This document shows positions 5,237 to 5,672 of a stretch of DNA of 5,672 bases, one piece after another. The stretch is from positions 1 through 5,672 of the forward strand of contig SKKJ01000153.1 in assembly GCA_007121575.1 (NCBI GenBank), written 5' to 3'. Below the pieces are notes generated by a model. That model was not told the origin of the DNA and made no database searches. It was given only the letters and a program-made list of their open reading frames with translations. The stretch comes from Natronomonas sp. GTDB lineage: Archaea; Halobacteriota; Halobacteria; Halobacteriales; Haloarculaceae. A program made the position numbers and the translations under genes. Position 1 is the stretch's first letter, and every line of letters starts with the position of its first letter.

Positions 5237-5672
5237 ATCTTCAATAGGACCTGCTACGGGGATACCTAAAAACTTTTGTCCTTGCTTTGATTTATCGTCA
5301 TCCAGAAATACTACTGGCTTCATGCCTGCTTCGGGATGACGAAACATCTCTCTTGCGGCCATATTTCCGCTTTCACCTGCACCAACTATTAATACACGAC
5401 AGGTGCTCTTTATATCTCCTTTACGCGGATTCCAGTAAACGAAATAAAATCGAATTGCTACCCTCAACCCACACAAAATCAACAGAGATAACACCAGTTC
5501 AATAAATGGTACGGATAGTGGTACAGGAAGTGTTGACCTGAAAACAAATACAACACCTAAAAAAACCAAAAAAACCAATACTACAGCTTTAAAAATAGAA
5601 TAAAGATCCCTGAAACCAGTATTTCGCCAGGATTGGCGGAAAGTTCCAAACCAATAAACCGCAAGAGATTTA
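4382..5672 (-). CDS. Continuous ORF: truncated CapD/WbpM-type N-terminus fused to aldo/keto reductase (5' end outside window)
   Basis: Reading from the right edge, the frame of the reductase has no stop: 145 codons (5671-5237) precede the reductase ATG. They encode FGTFRQSW and GFRDLYSIFKAV, then two hydrophobic helices (about visible residues 28-45 and 55-76). A Rossmann segment, RVLIVGAGESGNMAAREMF, follows, then VVFLDDDKSKQGQKFLGIPV and AGPIED. This order is that of CapD/WbpM/FlaA1-like polysaccharide biosynthesis proteins: a membrane N-terminus, then a first nucleotide-binding domain with GxGxxG, DDD-x-SK and GIPV-x-G-x-IED. The second domain, the NDP-sugar 4,6-dehydratase/epimerase that does the chemistry, is absent; the reductase begins where it should start. 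The low-GC part (about 40%) uses AT-rich codons unlike its neighbours. The first start-like codon inside the window is a TTG at 5578, but homology continues beyond it, so the real start lies outside. Either this is a real fusion (possibly a broken CapD gene) or the assembly joined two molecules. Confidence 0.6.
   Translation of the reverse strand, partial: KSLAVYWFGTFRQSWRNTGFRDLYSIFKAVVLVFLVFLGVVFVFRSTLPVPLSVPFIELVLSLLILCGLRVAIRFYFVYWNPRKGDIKSTCRVLIVGAGESGNMAAREMFRHPEAGMKPVVFLDDDKSKQGQKFLGIPVAGPIEDMNVTTVRGVEIPTIGLGTWRLTGEQCRNTVRTALELGYRHIDTAQEYRNERQIGSALRDMAVDRESIFLTTKLGHRNRGYDDVRRSTEESLAKLSTDYVDLLLIHWPNIRTPLRETLAAMNELVDEGKVRHIGVSNFDLDRLARARELSEHDLVTNQVQYNPYWSQTDVLDYCRIHDLALTAYSPLAHGGVLNDPILTDIGERYEKTAAQVTLRWLVQQPNVLTVPKATSREHLAENLDVFDFELTDEEMDRIYRPSKSRALAGFVTGRLQRLTDDCPFKPRTR
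5265..5272 (-). promoter_or_regulatory. Candidate TATA element for separate reductase expression
   Basis: On the minus strand this reads TTTTTAGG. Its centre lies about 32 nt before the reductase ATG at 5236, so a transcript could begin about 5 nt before that codon. It falls inside the CapD-like coding part, where T-rich codons are common, so it may be chance. If used, the reductase would be made without the membrane part. Confidence 0.25.

Noticed and set aside
5558..5660. A-rich tracts with repeated ACCAA(T)A-like words
   Set aside because: These are the complement of AT-rich codons for Phe, Leu, Val and Trp in membrane helices of the CapD-like protein. There is no regular period, so it is not a repeat array.

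Overview
The window looks like a haloarchaeal (class Halobacteria) chromosome segment. The proteins are rich in Asp and Glu. One gene encodes an archaeal/eukaryotic-type ribosomal protein, S8e, and another encodes RadB, which is found only in Archaea. A predicted lipoprotein carries a twin-arginine signal with a lipobox, as is common in haloarchaea. Several genes have an archaeal TATA box about 27 nt before the start codon, the pattern of leaderless transcripts. No rRNA, tRNA, CRISPR array or insertion sequence was recognised.

Layout, left to right. Positions 1-813 (+) hold the C-terminal part of a BASS-type (bile acid:sodium symporter superfamily) membrane transporter that begins before the window. 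Positions 908-1573 (+) encode an RNase H-like protein. It converges tail-to-tail, with a 6-bp gap, on radB (1580-2284, -), a RecA-family recombination protein whose start is placed here at an internal GTG with a well-positioned TATA box. Divergent from radB is a Tat-exported lipoprotein resembling the haloarchaeal DUF6517 family (2454-3110, +). Next come a protein with a RuvC/YqgF-like RNase H fold (3179-3901, +) and ribosomal protein S8e (3970-4341, +). S8e is followed by a T6 tract that may terminate transcription.

The right end holds the most unusual feature. An aldo/keto reductase (4382-5236, -) is complete from its expected N-terminal Met. Its reading frame continues upstream without a stop to the window edge, through 145 residues of another protein: the membrane segments and first nucleotide-binding domain of a CapD/WbpM-type polysaccharide biosynthesis protein. 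The switch lies at or next to the reductase ATG, and GC falls there from about 60% to about 40% (hand counts). Either a recombination event fused a truncated glycan-biosynthesis gene to a native reductase, or the assembly is chimeric. The sequence alone cannot decide between these.

Functionally, the left and middle parts are core housekeeping (transport, nucleic acid processing, translation). The right edge looks like the border of a variable, lower-GC surface-polysaccharide region.
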